Shown here: piece by piece, positions 5,242 to 5,254 of the stretch
How the letters are laid out: each line of letters starts with the position of its first letter
Numbering within the stretch: position 1 is the first letter of the stretch
Assembly: GCA_023264085.1 (NCBI GenBank)
Contig: JALQTF010000016.1
Coordinates: forward strand, 1-5,254
Reading direction: 5' to 3'
Source: Acholeplasmataceae bacterium
GTDB taxonomy: Bacteria > Bacillota_I > Bacilli_A > Acholeplasmatales > Acholeplasmataceae
Length of the DNA stretch: 5,254 bases
Notes under the pieces: model-generated
Seen by the model: only the letters and a program-made list of their open reading frames with translations
What the model was told of the DNA's origin: nothing
Databases searched by the model: none
Program-made: the position numbers and the translations under genes

Positions 5242-5254
5242 TATACATACATAG

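Overview
The window comes from a low-GC bacterium (roughly one third G+C by eye, A/T-rich third codon positions). Its class Ib ribonucleotide reductase proteins resemble those of Bacillus, and its Shine-Dalgarno sequences are strong. The gene style suits a Bacillota or Acholeplasma/Izemoplasma-like (Mollicutes-related) genome, but I cannot name the species. The standard stop-codon code fits: nrdF and the minus-strand membrane-protein gene both end in TGA, and the tRNA-Trp present has the CCA anticodon. A UGA=Trp code, as in Mycoplasma and Spiroplasma, is therefore unlikely.

Layout. Bases 1 to about 77 are extremely GC-rich and do not match anything that follows; they look like a chimeric or misassembled contig end. 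They break directly into nrdI, whose 5' third (about 40 residues) is missing. A 160-base gap carrying a candidate promoter leads into nrdE (ATG at 496), nrdF and nrdH. These three lie on the plus strand 9 bases apart or overlapping, and they end at a strong hairpin terminator just after nrdH. On the minus strand, converging on that terminator, are a gene for an unrecognised protein with two membrane segments and, downstream of it, tRNA-Trp with its own promoter. At the right edge a divergent plus-strand promoter drives tRNA-His.

How the genes work together. NrdE (catalytic subunit) and NrdF (radical-generating subunit) form the aerobic class Ib ribonucleotide reductase, which makes deoxyribonucleoside diphosphates for DNA synthesis. 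NrdI is the flavodoxin-like partner that supplies the oxidant for assembling the dimanganese-tyrosyl cofactor of NrdF. NrdH is the glutaredoxin-like protein that re-reduces the NrdE C-terminal cysteines. All key catalytic and metal-ligand residues of NrdE and NrdF are present, so the system looks functional apart from the truncated nrdI at the contig edge.

I see no mobile element, CRISPR array or defence system, and no convincing new biological system. The points most worth checking are the compositional break at the left end, the insertion and extensions in NrdF, unusual residues near the NrdE active site, and the unidentified membrane protein.
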